NCBI GenBank assembly: GCA_002342415.1
Contig: DDPY01000050.1
Span: forward strand, 14,717 to 78,716
Source: Prevotella sp. UBA2456
GTDB taxonomy: Bacteria > Bacteroidota > Bacteroidia > Bacteroidales > Bacteroidaceae
Length of the DNA: 64,000 bases
Direction of reading: 5' to 3'
In this document: piece after piece, positions 51,866 through 60,625 of the stretch
Layout of the letters: the number at the start of each line of letters is the position of its first letter
Position numbering within the stretch: the first letter of the stretch is position 1
The notes under the pieces: generated by a model
What the model was told of the DNA's origin: nothing
The model's input: the letters and a program-made list of their open reading frames with translations, nothing else
The model's database searches: none
Program-made: the position numbers and the translations under genes

Positions 51866-53098
51866 ATGGTATTAAATTATATTTGGGTCGCTTTTTTCCT
51901 GGTTGCCTTTGTGATTGCAGCCGTGAAATTAGTGTTTATGGGCGATTATGATGTGTTCCCGGCGATGATGGATTCCACCTTCTCCTCGTCGAAGACCGCA
52001 TTTGAAATCTCGTTAGGACTGACAGGTGTATTGTCGCTCTGGTTAGGCGTGATGAAAGTTGGCGAGAAAGGCGGTGTTGTGAATTTACTCGCCCGCCTGC
52101 TGTCACCTGTGTTTGCAAAGCTCTTTCCCGACATTCCGAAGGGACACCCCGTGACGGGCAGTATCTTCATGAACATTGCTGCCAATATGTTAGGACTGGA
52201 TAATGCCGCCACCCCCTTAGGACTGAAGGCAATGGAGCAGATGCAGGAGCTGAACACCAAGAAGGACACGGCATCGAACCCGATGATCATGTTCTTGGTG
52301 CTGAACACCTCGGGCCTAACGCTGATTCCTGTCTCTATCATGGTCTATCGGGCACAGATGGGAGCTGCCCAGCCTACCGATATCTTTATCCCCATTCTGC
52401 TGGCCACCTTCTTCTCGACACTGGCAGGTGTCATTGTCACCTCCTTCTATCAGCGCATCAATCTGCTGAACCGTACCATGCTGCTGACCTTGGGAGGAGC
52501 CTGTGCTGTAGTGGCGGGTATCATCTGGGGATTCTCGCAGATGGACGGAGAGACCATGAACCGCGTGAGTACCACCATAGCCAATATCCTGCTGATGACC
52601 ATCATCACTGGATTTATCGTGGCCGGTGTGCGCAAAAAGGTGAATGTCTATGATGCCTTTATCGAAGGAGCTAAGGACGGCTTTACCACTGCTGTGCGCA
52701 TCATCCCCTATCTGGTGGCCATCTTGGTGGGCATCGGCGTATTCCGCGCCTCGGGAGCAATGGATATGCTGATAGGCGGGTTGCGCTGGTGTGTGGAGCT
52801 GACGGGAGTCAATGCCCAGTGGGTCGATGCCATGCCTACAGCCCTGATGAAGCCGTTGAGCGGCAGCGGAGCCAGGGGTATGATGGTCGATGCAATGACC
52901 ACCTATGGTGCTGACTCGTTTGTGGGTCGCCTGTCGAGCATCTTCCAGGGTTCTACGGATACCACCTTCTATATCTTAGCGGTGTATTTCGGTTCGGTGG
53001 GAGTGTCGAAGACGCGTCATGCTGTCACCTGCGGTCTGTTGGCAGACTTGGCAGGAATCATTGCCGCCATCGCGATATGTTATCTGTTCTTCGGGTAA
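51866..53098 (+). CDS. SpmA/SpmB-like fused nucleoside-recognition membrane protein
   Basis: A 410-aa inner-membrane protein with two Gate (nucleoside recognition) domains. The N-terminal half resembles spore maturation protein A (LGLTGVLSLWLGVMKVGEKG, SIFMNIAANMLGLDNAATPL), the C-terminal half SpmB (DAFIEGAKDGFTTAVRIIPY, TALMKPLSGSGARGMMVDAM, YFGSVGVSKTRHAVTCGLLA). In Bacillus these are separate proteins affecting spore core dehydration; fused forms in non-sporulating Bacteroidota have unknown substrate. Confidence 0.9.
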   Translation: MVLNYIWVAFFLVAFVIAAVKLVFMGDYDVFPAMMDSTFSSSKTAFEISLGLTGVLSLWLGVMKVGEKGGVVNLLARLLSPVFAKLFPDIPKGHPVTGSIFMNIAANMLGLDNAATPLGLKAMEQMQELNTKKDTASNPMIMFLVLNTSGLTLIPVSIMVYRAQMGAAQPTDIFIPILLATFFSTLAGVIVTSFYQRINLLNRTMLLTLGGACAVVAGIIWGFSQMDGETMNRVSTTIANILLMTIITGFIVAGVRKKVNVYDAFIEGAKDGFTTAVRIIPYLVAILVGIGVFRASGAMDMLIGGLRWCVELTGVNAQWVDAMPTALMKPLSGSGARGMMVDAMTTYGADSFVGRLSSIFQGSTDTTFYILAVYFGSVGVSKTRHAVTCGLLADLAGIIAAIAICYLFFG

Positions 53099-53108
53099 AA
53101 TGGTCTGA

Positions 53109-53142
53109 ACTAGTATGACTAGTTTGAACTAGTTTAACTAGT
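53109..53142. repeat. ACTAGT palindromes at 9-10 bp period
   Basis: ACTAGT occurs at 53109, 53118, 53128 and 53137, in a GAACTAGTTT-like context. Each unit is a 6-bp palindrome. It lies in the 71-bp gap between the SpmA/B-like gene and the flippase gene. Confidence 0.9.
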
Positions 53143-53169
53143 ATAACTAAAAAAACAAGATAAAAAACA

Positions 53170-54615
53170 ATGGGAAAGCTAACAACCATTTTTAGGGATA
53201 CTGCCATCTATGGCATGTCGAGCATTGTAGGCAGGTTTCTCAACTATCTTCTGGTGCCGCTCTATACGGCTAAGTTCACTGCAGCCTCAGGTGCCTATGG
53301 TGTGATTACCAATATCTACTCCTATGTGGCACTGGCATTAGTGTTGCTGACCTTTGGTATGGAAACCACCTACTTCCGCTTCACCAACAAATCGCATACA
53401 GACTCCAATGTGGTCTATTCCACAACACTCATCAGCGTTGGCTCGGTGGCAATGCTGTTTGCGCTGTTAGTACTGCTGTTGCTGACACCCATCAGCCAGT
53501 TTATGGGGTATGGAGAGCATCCCGACTATGTGGGGGTGATGGCGGTCACAGTAGCCATTGATGCCTTCCTGTGTATTCCCTTTGCCCACCTGCGACAGCA
53601 GAAGAAAGCATTGAAGTTTGCCTTGCTGAAACTATTGAATATTGTGGTGAGCATCGCCTTGAATATCATCTACTTCATTGCTCTCGATGGTGAGGATGTG
53701 GGCTATGTCTTCTACATTAACCTCCTATGCACGGCGATGTTGGCCGTCTGTCTCATCCCTGAGATGACAGGCTTCCGCTGGGTGCTCGACAGGCAGTTGC
53801 TGAAGACGATGCTCAGCTATTCCTGGCCTATCCTGGTGTTAGGTATTGCCGGCATCCTGAACCAGACAGCCGACAAGATGCTGTTCCCGTATATCTATCC
53901 TGGTCAGGACATGCACGAGCAGTTGGGTATCTATGGTGCCTGCTCGAAGATTGCTATGATTATGGCTATGATTACGCAGGCCTTCCGTTTCGCCTACGAG
54001 CCGATTGTCTTTGCGGGAGTGAAGGACAAGGACCAGCACCAGATGTACGAGCAGGCCATGAAGTATTTTATCATCTTCACTCTGCTGGCCTTCCTGATGG
54101 TGGTGGGCTATATGGAAATCCTGAAATACATTGTCAGGAATCAGGACTATTGGGTAGGTCTGGAGGTAGTGCCTATCGTGATGGTGGCAGAGATGATGAT
54201 GGGTGTCTACTTCAACCTGTCGTTCTGGTATAAGATTACCGACCGTACCATCTGGGGAGCCATCTTCTCGGGCATCGGTTGCGTGGTGCTGTTGGCAGTT
54301 AATATCCTCTTCGTGCCCAAGTATGGCTATATGGCCTGTGCCTGGGGTGGGGTGGCTGGCTATGGTGTGGCAATGATAGCCTCCTACGTGGCCGGACAGA
54401 AGTACTATCCGCTGAACTATCCGCTGAAGGACATCTCGCTCTATGTGGTGCTGGCCTTCGTGTTCTATGGCTTTATGCAGACAGCCAGCGAATGGCCTAA
54501 GCTGGCTTCGCTGGCCTTCAATACCCTGCTCATTGGAATCTTCATTGCCGTCATACTCTGGCGGGACTTGCCACTGAGCAGAATCCCTGTTATCGGAAAA
54601 TATTTTAAACATTAG
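53170..54615 (+). CDS. MOP-superfamily polysaccharide flippase
   Basis: A 481-aa multi-spanning inner-membrane protein of the polysaccharide biosynthesis (Wzx/RfbX-like) type. About 14 hydrophobic segments. The opening TTIFRDTAIYGMSSIVGRFL then NYLLVPLYT is characteristic; other conserved stretches are YSWPILVLGIAGILNQTADK and MMGVYFNLSFWYKITDRTIW. It probably flips lipid-linked oligosaccharides. No glycosyltransferase is nearby, so the substrate is open. Confidence 0.85.
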   Translation: MGKLTTIFRDTAIYGMSSIVGRFLNYLLVPLYTAKFTAASGAYGVITNIYSYVALALVLLTFGMETTYFRFTNKSHTDSNVVYSTTLISVGSVAMLFALLVLLLLTPISQFMGYGEHPDYVGVMAVTVAIDAFLCIPFAHLRQQKKALKFALLKLLNIVVSIALNIIYFIALDGEDVGYVFYINLLCTAMLAVCLIPEMTGFRWVLDRQLLKTMLSYSWPILVLGIAGILNQTADKMLFPYIYPGQDMHEQLGIYGACSKIAMIMAMITQAFRFAYEPIVFAGVKDKDQHQMYEQAMKYFIIFTLLAFLMVVGYMEILKYIVRNQDYWVGLEVVPIVMVAEMMMGVYFNLSFWYKITDRTIWGAIFSGIGCVVLLAVNILFVPKYGYMACAWGGVAGYGVAMIASYVAGQKYYPLNYPLKDISLYVVLAFVFYGFMQTASEWPKLASLAFNTLLIGIFIAVILWRDLPLSRIPVIGKYFKH

Positions 54616-54621
54616 ACCAAT

Positions 54622-56736
54622 ATGAAAAAAATACTTTTATCCCTGATGTGTCTTTGCTCCTTGGGAGCTCATGCCGATGAGGGTATGTGGACACTGTTTG
54701 ATCTGCCCACTGCTGTCTATGACCAGATGAAGCAGTATGGATTTCAGCTGCCGATGGAGCAGTTGTACAAGACCGATCATGCCGTTAAGAATAATGTGGT
54801 CAACTTTGGTGGCTTCTGCTCGGGTGTGGTGGTAAGTCCCGACGGACTGGTGTTTACCAACCACCACTGCGGATTCGATGCCATCCGCCGGCATTCTACC
54901 GTAGAGCACGACTACCTGCTGAATGGTTTTGTGGCCAAAAGCTATGAAGAAGAGCTGCCCAACGAAGACCTCTTCGTCAGCTTTATGATAGACCAGAAGG
55001 ATGTCACCGAGCAGGTGCGGCCGATGCTTGAAGGGCTTACCCTCGACCAGCAGGCTACAAAAGTCGACTCGATAGAGAACGCTTGGCAGAAGGAGATACG
55101 CAAGCAGGACTCTACCCTGCGTGTGGAGCTGAAGCCGTTCTACGAGAACAACAGGCTCTACTGCACCACCTATCGCGACTTTGAGGATGTGCGACTGGTG
55201 TTCACTGTACCTAAGTCAATGGGTAAGTTCGGAGGTGAGACCGACAACTGGATGTGGCCCCGTCAGACCTGTGACTACAGTGTCTTCCGTGTCTATGCCG
55301 ACCCCAAGACAGGCGGACCTGCCAAATATTCGAAAGACAATGTGCCCTATCATCCCAAATCGTGGGCACCCGTCTCGATGCAGGGCTACAAGCCGGGCGA
55401 CTTCTGCATGATTATGGGTTATCCCGGCTCTACCAGCCGCTATCTGTCGAGCTATGGTATCCAGGAGCGCCGCGATGCCATCAATGCTCCACGCGTCCAG
55501 GTGCGTGGTGTGAAGCAGGAGATTATGCTGCGCCATATGCGTGCCGACGAGGCTGTCCGCATCAAGTATGACTCGAAATATGCGCACTCCAGCAACTACT
55601 GGAAGAACTCTATCGGTATGAACAAGTGTATCGACTCCATCGGCCTGATCAGCCAGAAACAGCAGTATGAGGCTCAGATTCGCCAATGGCTCAGCAGCCA
55701 TGAGGCTCCCGAGGCCAAGGGACTCGACTTCGACAAGATGGCTCAGCTCTATCAGAAGCGCATGGCCCTGACCAAAATCCGTACCTTGTTCTTGGAGTCA
55801 TTCTTCCTGCAGGACCAGCTGAACAATCGGGCCTGGCGCGTACAGTGGGCGATGCCGGTCAAGGGGCCGAAGTCGAAGCCCAAGAAGCAGTATTATGAGT
55901 TTGATGATAACAGCAACGAATGGGACAAGGCCACCGATATGGAACTGATGGTGGCTCTGCTGAAGAACTACCGCCAGCAGGTGACAGACAAGAACTACCT
56001 GCCCGACTTCTATAAGACCATTGACGAGAAGTTCCACGGAGACTATGCAGCCTATGCCCAGGCACTCTATAAGAAGTCGGTGCTGATGAAGTCGGGCAAG
56101 CCCATCTATTTTAACCGCAAGAGCTATCTGAAGGATCTCGGTGTGCAGTATGGCCTGTCGCTTAATGAACTGCGATCCAAGATTGATGACGAGCGCCGCC
56201 AGCTTACACAAGAAATCAGCGAACAGGAGCGCCTGCTGTGTGCAGCCGTGCTACGCATGGAACAGGATAAACCCAACTATTCGGATGCCAACTTCACCCT
56301 GCGCATGACCTATGGGCAGATTGGTGAATACACCTTAGGAGGTCGTCCTTCGGGCTATTACACTACTGCCCGCTCACTGTGGGAAAAGATGCAGAAGGCT
56401 GACCAGAACTTCGAGTACTTTGCTGAACCCGTGATGCACCAGCTGATGGCCGAGAAGGACTTCGGCCGCTATGCCGACCCGCTGACGGGTACGCTGCAAC
56501 TGTGCTTCCTGTCGAACACTGACATCACGGGCGGCAACTCTGGTTCTCCCATCTTCAACGGTAAGGGCGAACTCTTAGGACTGGCTTTCGATGGCAACTG
56601 GGACTCGCTGTCCAGCGATATCTTCTTCGACCGTCAGCTGGCACGTACCATCAATGTCGATGTGCGCTATATGCTCTATATGATGGACCGCTGGGGACAT
56701 GCCGACCGCCTGCTCAAGGAGATGAACATACCATAA
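54622..56736 (+). CDS. S46 dipeptidyl peptidase (DPP7-type)
   Basis: A 704-aa exported serine peptidase that removes N-terminal dipeptides, feeding amino-acid catabolism. Signal peptide (LCSLGAHA). Catalytic His in GLVFTNHHCGFDAI and Ser in ITGGNSGSPIFNG. Eighteen residues after the Ser is Gly (GLAFDGNWD). In the family, Gly there marks DPP7 (hydrophobic P1) and Arg marks DPP11 (acidic P1), so this copy is assigned to DPP7. Start 6 bp after the flippase gene; probably periplasmic. Confidence 0.92.
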   Translation: MKKILLSLMCLCSLGAHADEGMWTLFDLPTAVYDQMKQYGFQLPMEQLYKTDHAVKNNVVNFGGFCSGVVVSPDGLVFTNHHCGFDAIRRHSTVEHDYLLNGFVAKSYEEELPNEDLFVSFMIDQKDVTEQVRPMLEGLTLDQQATKVDSIENAWQKEIRKQDSTLRVELKPFYENNRLYCTTYRDFEDVRLVFTVPKSMGKFGGETDNWMWPRQTCDYSVFRVYADPKTGGPAKYSKDNVPYHPKSWAPVSMQGYKPGDFCMIMGYPGSTSRYLSSYGIQERRDAINAPRVQVRGVKQEIMLRHMRADEAVRIKYDSKYAHSSNYWKNSIGMNKCIDSIGLISQKQQYEAQIRQWLSSHEAPEAKGLDFDKMAQLYQKRMALTKIRTLFLESFFLQDQLNNRAWRVQWAMPVKGPKSKPKKQYYEFDDNSNEWDKATDMELMVALLKNYRQQVTDKNYLPDFYKTIDEKFHGDYAAYAQALYKKSVLMKSGKPIYFNRKSYLKDLGVQYGLSLNELRSKIDDERRQLTQEISEQERLLCAAVLRMEQDKPNYSDANFTLRMTYGQIGEYTLGGRPSGYYTTARSLWEKMQKADQNFEYFAEPVMHQLMAEKDFGRYADPLTGTLQLCFLSNTDITGGNSGSPIFNGKGELLGLAFDGNWDSLSSDIFFDRQLARTINVDVRYMLYMMDRWGHADRLLKEMNIP

Positions 56737-56790
56737 TCTTTTCCGAAAGGTGAAAGAGCGAGTCACCCTCCCTCTCTGATATTGCCTCTA

Positions 56791-56890
56791 CGAACCGAAC
56801 GAACAGTTCGAACAGTTTTTCAATGACAAGTAGTAGCCTCCTTGCCCGCCTGCAACGAACCGTAAGCTCGTTGCCTCGAAGATTACGGTT
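56791..56890. repeat. GAAC-rich repeats and inverted repeat in an intergenic gap
   Basis: CGAACCGAACGAACAGTTCG followed by AACAGTTTTT (56791-56820), and an 8-bp inverted repeat AACCGTAA (56858-56865) with TTACGGTT (56883-56890). It lies between convergent genes; could serve as a terminator but no T run is seen. Confidence 0.6.
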
Positions 56891-56922
56891 TCGGGCCTCG
56901 TGTGTTACTTTAACTCATAACG

Positions 56923-57312
56923 TTAAATCAGTTGTGTGATATACTCGGCATCCTTGCCTTCATAGAAGCGGGGCTCGAAGACCGGCTTGTACTGGAAGTC
57001 GCCGAAGCGGAACAGCTGCAGGGCGCAGAACTGATGGTCGTCACTCAGGCAGAGTTCCAGGCGGAAGTTGCCGTTAGCACCTGCCACGGGCTTGCCCTTC
57101 TGCTGGATGTCGGCAGCCATCTTGTCGAGCGGCATCTCTAAAAGATGTTCCACACGCTCACCCTCCGAGGGGGTGTACTCTAGGATGATGGCCTTAGCCT
57201 GACTCTGCGTAGGTGTATAAATGGCCTTGGTGGAAAACAGTGATTTCTTGATCTCGATATGCTGATATGCGGAGAGGGCAGCAGCCATCTCCAAGTTTTT
57301 GATACTTGGCAT
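56923..57312 (-). CDS. Conserved-looking small soluble protein
   Basis: A 129-aa protein not recognised. Start 57312 (MPSIKNLEMAAALSAYQHIE) gives a plausible N-terminus. It has regular strand-like stretches (SLFSTKAIYTPTQSQAKAII, FRLELCLSDDHQFCALQLFR) and ends in FYEGKDAEYITQLI. No signal peptide, membrane segment or known motif. Codon use resembles the neighbouring genes, so it is likely expressed. Confidence 0.55.
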   Translation of the reverse strand: MPSIKNLEMAAALSAYQHIEIKKSLFSTKAIYTPTQSQAKAIILEYTPSEGERVEHLLEMPLDKMAADIQQKGKPVAGANGNFRLELCLSDDHQFCALQLFRFGDFQYKPVFEPRFYEGKDAEYITQLI

Positions 57313-57383
57313 AGTTGTTACGTATTTTAAATGAATAATAATATGAATTAAGAATGTGTGTCCCTGTGGTAACAGCAACTATG

Positions 57384-57791
57384 TCAACGAATGATGTGCC
57401 TCAGTGCGATGACGTAATAGTCGCACGAGGCCGACATGCAGAGGGGCGCCGTCTCCCGGCGGCATCTGCTGTCGTAGTAGGAATAAAGGGGTTTGACGAT
57501 ATGCTGCCGGATGGCAAAACTGCCAAACGGCGTGATGGTTCTTTCCGTCTTCGCGCCCTGAGTAGGCAGGACGCGCTGGGGACGGGAACTGCAGATGCGG
57601 TAAATCTGCGAGGCATCGGTCAGTGTGGCTTCCTGATGGTGCTGATGTTGTGGAGCCAGGATGGACGACTCGCGATGCTGACAGGACTCTGTGACGGTCA
57701 CGTCATCATGGCTCTGCCAGTTTAGCAGAACCGCCAGGCAAACAGCGCAAAGAGCCGTTATTATTTTTGCCGCTATCAGAGTCCGTCTCAT
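57384..57791 (-). CDS. Small membrane-anchored Cys-rich protein
   Basis: A 135-aa protein with one N-terminal membrane segment or signal peptide (AAKIITALCAVCLAVLLNW), then RICSSRPQRVLPTQGAKTER and the C-terminal PLYSYYDSRCRRETAPLCMS followed by ASCDYYVIALRHI. The even spacing of Cys residues and the end look like a conserved Bacteroidota hypothetical family. A -7 box at 57800-57807 puts the transcript start almost at the ATG. Function unknown. Confidence 0.6.
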   Translation of the reverse strand: MRRTLIAAKIITALCAVCLAVLLNWQSHDDVTVTESCQHRESSILAPQHQHHQEATLTDASQIYRICSSRPQRVLPTQGAKTERTITPFGSFAIRQHIVKPLYSYYDSRCRRETAPLCMSASCDYYVIALRHIIR

Positions 57792-57799
57792 TCTGGCTG

Positions 57800-57807
57800 C
57801 AAAGGTA
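57800..57807 (-). promoter_or_regulatory. -7 box of the small Cys-rich protein gene
   Basis: TACCTTTG on the minus strand, 8 bp upstream of the ATG at 57791, so the mRNA is predicted to be nearly leaderless. Confidence 0.55.
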
Positions 57808-57869
57808 CTAAAATTATCTGTAATAAAAGAACGCTATCATAACTTTAAACTCGTTTAAACATTAGCGTG

Positions 57870-58409
57870 TTAGCCAATACTCTTTCCTAAATCGTATGCC
57901 TCCTTCAGTTTGGGATTGCCTTCAATCTCACGGGCATCATTCACACCACCGCAGAAGAGCGTACCAGCCAGACGGCTCTTCGGATAGCAGTCTATCCAAC
58001 CCGTCAGGCCCATCTCTGCACGTTTCGGAGTTTGCTCTTCGTCTTCAGCAGCTGTAGTCAGCAGATAGACATCACGGAACTGGTAATCCTGCTCGTACAT
58101 GGCATTCATGCGGTCGATGAGCGTCTTCATCTGACCGCTCATCTCATAATAGTAGATAGGTGTTGCCCAGCAGACGACATCAGCCTTCAGCACCTTGGCC
58201 ATGATGTCGTTCACATCGTCCTTGATGACACAACGCCCCAGTTTCTGGCAACCCATACATCCCTTGCAGAACTGGATGTTCTTGCCGACGAGCGAAATTT
58301 TCTCCACTTCGTTTCCAGCAGCTTTAGCACCTTCCACAAACTTCTCAGCGAGCATGTCGCTGTTTGAGCCATGACGCAGGCTCGTTGATATTACAATAAC
58401 CTTTTTCAT
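57870..58409 (-). CDS. Flavodoxin-like NAD(P)H-dependent FMN reductase
   Basis: A 179-aa flavoprotein of the iron-sulfur flavoprotein/flavodoxin-2 type. Seen: VIVISTSLRHGSNSDMLAEK (phosphate-binding loop), CKGCMGCQKLGRCVIKDD, a Cys-rich stretch typical of this subgroup, and ADVVCWATPIYYYEMSGQMK for isoalloxazine contact. It probably reduces quinones or small disulfides. A 3'-truncated relative lies at 59138-59353. Confidence 0.85.
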   Translation of the reverse strand: MKKVIVISTSLRHGSNSDMLAEKFVEGAKAAGNEVEKISLVGKNIQFCKGCMGCQKLGRCVIKDDVNDIMAKVLKADVVCWATPIYYYEMSGQMKTLIDRMNAMYEQDYQFRDVYLLTTAAEDEEQTPKRAEMGLTGWIDCYPKSRLAGTLFCGGVNDAREIEGNPKLKEAYDLGKSIG

Positions 58410-58456
58410 ATTCGTATTTATTAATCGTTAGCCTATCACGTATTTACTGCCTGGAA

Positions 58457-58660
58457 TCAGTGAAAGGAGCTTCGTGGTGACTGCACAACACATCGCATAC
58501 CGGCGCGCTCCATCTGAGTGAGCACGCCATTGCCCCCACCAGCATCCACCATCAGCACCGTTCCGCCACTGCTATGCAGCGTGAAGCACGTGTTATGGCA
58601 TCGGGTAGCCAGTGCATTTCCCGTTCCCAGCATGGTGATGAAATTCTGATTTTGTTTCAT
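58457..58660 (-). pseudogene. N-terminal fragment of an MBL-fold hydrolase
   Basis: A 67-codon frame beginning MKQNQNFITMLGTGNALATR, with NTCFTLHSSGGTVLMVDAGG then GNGVLTQMERAGM. This is the first part of a ribonuclease-Z-like metallo-beta-lactamase; the HxHxDH metal motif and everything after it are missing. The open frame ends in an unrelated tail (RCVVQSPRSSFH). It is a truncated gene, part of the decay seen over 58-63 kb. Confidence 0.65.
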
Positions 58661-58717
58661 TGCATATTTAGCGTAACTTCGTGCCTGATTTTAGGATGAT
58701 TGTTGGAATCCCAACTC

Positions 58718-59086
58718 TCATAGAATCCCTTGGCGTATCCTGGCTTTTCTGTACTTCGCCTTGACTATCTCGTAGGAGTTCCTGGTTAGCTCCTTCAACA
58801 GTTCGTCGGGAGTTGTAGCAGGATTGATGCCTATCCAGTGCTTGGGCGATTCGTTGTACGGATTGCCGATACACTCATACTGTGCCTTCAAGTCCTCGAT
58901 ACGCTCAGGCTGGCATTTGAGCGAGACTACCGAGAAATCATTGCAGTCGAAGAATGAAAACATGTGGCCTGACACATAGAACACCAACACGCCCTCTCCG
59001 CTCTTGAATTTCTGAAACGGCAGTTTTTCTTCTATGTCTGTGCCTAATGACAGGCAAAAGTCACGATAATCCTCTATGTTCATCAC
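58718..59086 (-). CDS. MmcQ/YjbR-like protein
   Basis: A 122-aa protein of the MmcQ/YjbR family (CyaY-like DNA-binding fold). Seen: MNIEDYRDFCLSLGTDIEEK, FKSGEGVLVFYVSGHMFSFF, VSLKCQPERIEDLKAQY and the closing NSYEIVKAKYRKARIR, the family's conserved order. Family members have a proposed but poorly tested DNA-binding role. Complete in length. Confidence 0.85.
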   Translation of the reverse strand: MMNIEDYRDFCLSLGTDIEEKLPFQKFKSGEGVLVFYVSGHMFSFFDCNDFSVVSLKCQPERIEDLKAQYECIGNPYNESPKHWIGINPATTPDELLKELTRNSYEIVKAKYRKARIRQGIL

Positions 59087-59137
59087 TCTCAGCCGATGCT
59101 CCAGGTAGATTACTCTTGTTCAGAATAGGAGGGTAGC

Positions 59138-59353
59138 CTATCTGGCGCATACACCATTGGTCTTCGAGTTCTTGAGCTTACAGGCAAAACAACTCTTACA
59201 CCCTTTGAAATCGATGTCGTATAGATTCACCATTTCACACTCGGCACCAGCTTCCTGAGCACCGTTCATGGCACTCTCCAGCATCTTGAAAGTGTTCCAC
59301 TTCTTACGTGGGCTGCCGTTCACGAAGACGGCCTTAATCGTTTTCAGTCCCAT
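59138..59353 (-). pseudogene. 3'-truncated flavodoxin-family gene
   Basis: From ATG 59353 it encodes MGLKTIKAVFVNGSPRKKWN, NTFKMLESAMNGAQEAGAEC, MVNLYDIDFKGCKSCFACKL, then stops after KTNGVCAR. This is the FMN-phosphate loop and Cys-rich part of a flavodoxin-like NAD(P)H reductase, about one third of the usual 190-210 residues. The flavin-ring binding and C-terminal parts are absent downstream. Distinct in sequence from the intact gene at 57870. Confidence 0.7.
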
Positions 59354-59497
59354 ATTCAAGTATTTGTTTATTGCGGTGGCAAAGGTACAAAAAATTTTCG
59401 ACATTACCGCCGGTGGAGGTTAAAAATGCGCTGATGGCTGGGAGTGCGATAGATATGACTATGACAGGCTTCGTTAAGCTCGTTTAAAGCCTTTGGC

Positions 59498-59815
59498 TCA
59501 GATAACGACTGCCGTTCCACTGGTGGCTACCATTAGCATAGAGCCGCTGGCACCGATGGTCTCATAGTCGATGTCGATGCCTACGATGGCATTGGCTCCA
59601 AGCTCCTGTGCCCGCTGCATCATCTCCTGTATGGAGGTGTCCTTGGCCTCACGCAGCACCTTCTCATAGCTACCGGCACGGCCACCAACGATGTCCCTGA
59701 TGCCTGCAAAGAAATCACGAAAAGCGTTAGCTCCGATAATTGTTTCACCTGTCACAATACCCTTGTACTCGCGGATGGTGTGACCTTCAATCTGTGGGGT
59801 TGTTGATAGTATCAT
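59498..59815 (-). CDS. YbjQ-family protein
   Basis: A 105-aa member of the YbjQ/UPF0145 family. Seen: [40 protein letters not shown], and [20 protein letters not shown]. The fold is a small pentamer often annotated as heavy-metal-binding; function unproven. Full length, separately transcribed. Confidence 0.9.
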   Translation of the reverse strand: MILSTTPQIEGHTIREYKGIVTGETIIGANAFRDFFAGIRDIVGGRAGSYEKVLREAKDTSIQEMMQRAQELGANAIVGIDIDYETIGASGSMLMVATSGTAVVI

Positions 59816-59944
59816 AATCTTTTCTTTTTAAAAGTAACTGTCTGTTAGACGTTATATCTATGCGAAAAGTTGCATCATTGCTCTTTTGTATATTTGTAAA
59901 CTACCAGGGTTGGAATGATGACTAATGTTTCATTATATCCCAAG

Positions 59945-60625
59945 TTATTTTTTCATTTCAATGATCTTCGTAGGACAAGCCTTCTCACATTTTCTGCATT
60001 TCAGACAATCAGGATGCAGGTAGCCCAACTGCTCGCCACGGCTGCTATAGGGAGTGAGCTGCATCGGACAGACTCGGGCACACAGCTTGCATTTCTCCTC
60101 ACACTGGCTACTGACATGGATGCTCTTGAAGGCCTTCGGCAGTGGGGCTGTCTTTGGAGCCACCCATGATGACAGTGTCCCCATCGGACAGAAACTACAC
60201 CATGTGCGGGGAGCATAGATAAACGACAGCGTTATCCCAACAACGGTAGTCATCAGGATGATTTTCCAGAACACCATACCCATAGCACCCCAGTCGCCCC
60301 AGGCAAAATACATCTGAATGCCGAACATGGCAAAGATGAAGAACACCATAAACAGACGGAACCCAAAAGAACGGACGAATCTGGGGATAGGACGATGGGG
60401 AGAATACTTCGACAGCAGACGGTCGTACATATTGCCCCTGGGACACACGTTCCCGCACCAGAAGCGCCCTTTCCATACAGATGTCAGTACTGGGCCTATC
60501 ATGCAAGCGAGGGCTGCCCATCCCAGTACAGGGAAGAACCAGCCAAGAATCAGGTAGGCGAAGATAATCCAAAACAGTTGCGGCCCTTTGACCGCGTAAT
60601 GTCTGTGAAATCGTTTTTGTGTCAT
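59945..60625 (-). CDS. Membrane 4Fe-4S ferredoxin (NapH-like)
   Basis: A 226-aa inner-membrane protein with four to five hydrophobic helices and three Fe-S-related Cys blocks: CGNVCPRG, CSFCPMG, and two ferredoxin clusters CEEKCKLCARVCP and CLKCRKCEKACP at the C-terminus. It resembles NapH/RdxA-type electron-transfer proteins. Start 60625 (MTQKRFHRHY) lies in an ATGA overlap with the MBL-fold gene, so the two are translationally coupled. The electron partner is not encoded here. Confidence 0.87.
   Translation of the reverse strand: MTQKRFHRHYAVKGPQLFWIIFAYLILGWFFPVLGWAALACMIGPVLTSVWKGRFWCGNVCPRGNMYDRLLSKYSPHRPIPRFVRSFGFRLFMVFFIFAMFGIQMYFAWGDWGAMGMVFWKIILMTTVVGITLSFIYAPRTWCSFCPMGTLSSWVAPKTAPLPKAFKSIHVSSQCEEKCKLCARVCPMQLTPYSSRGEQLGYLHPDCLKCRKCEKACPTKIIEMKK

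Noticed and set aside
58668..58874. 68-codon minus-strand frame between the MBL fragment and the YjbR-like gene
   Set aside because: It overlaps the YjbR-like gene in another frame and shows no motif.
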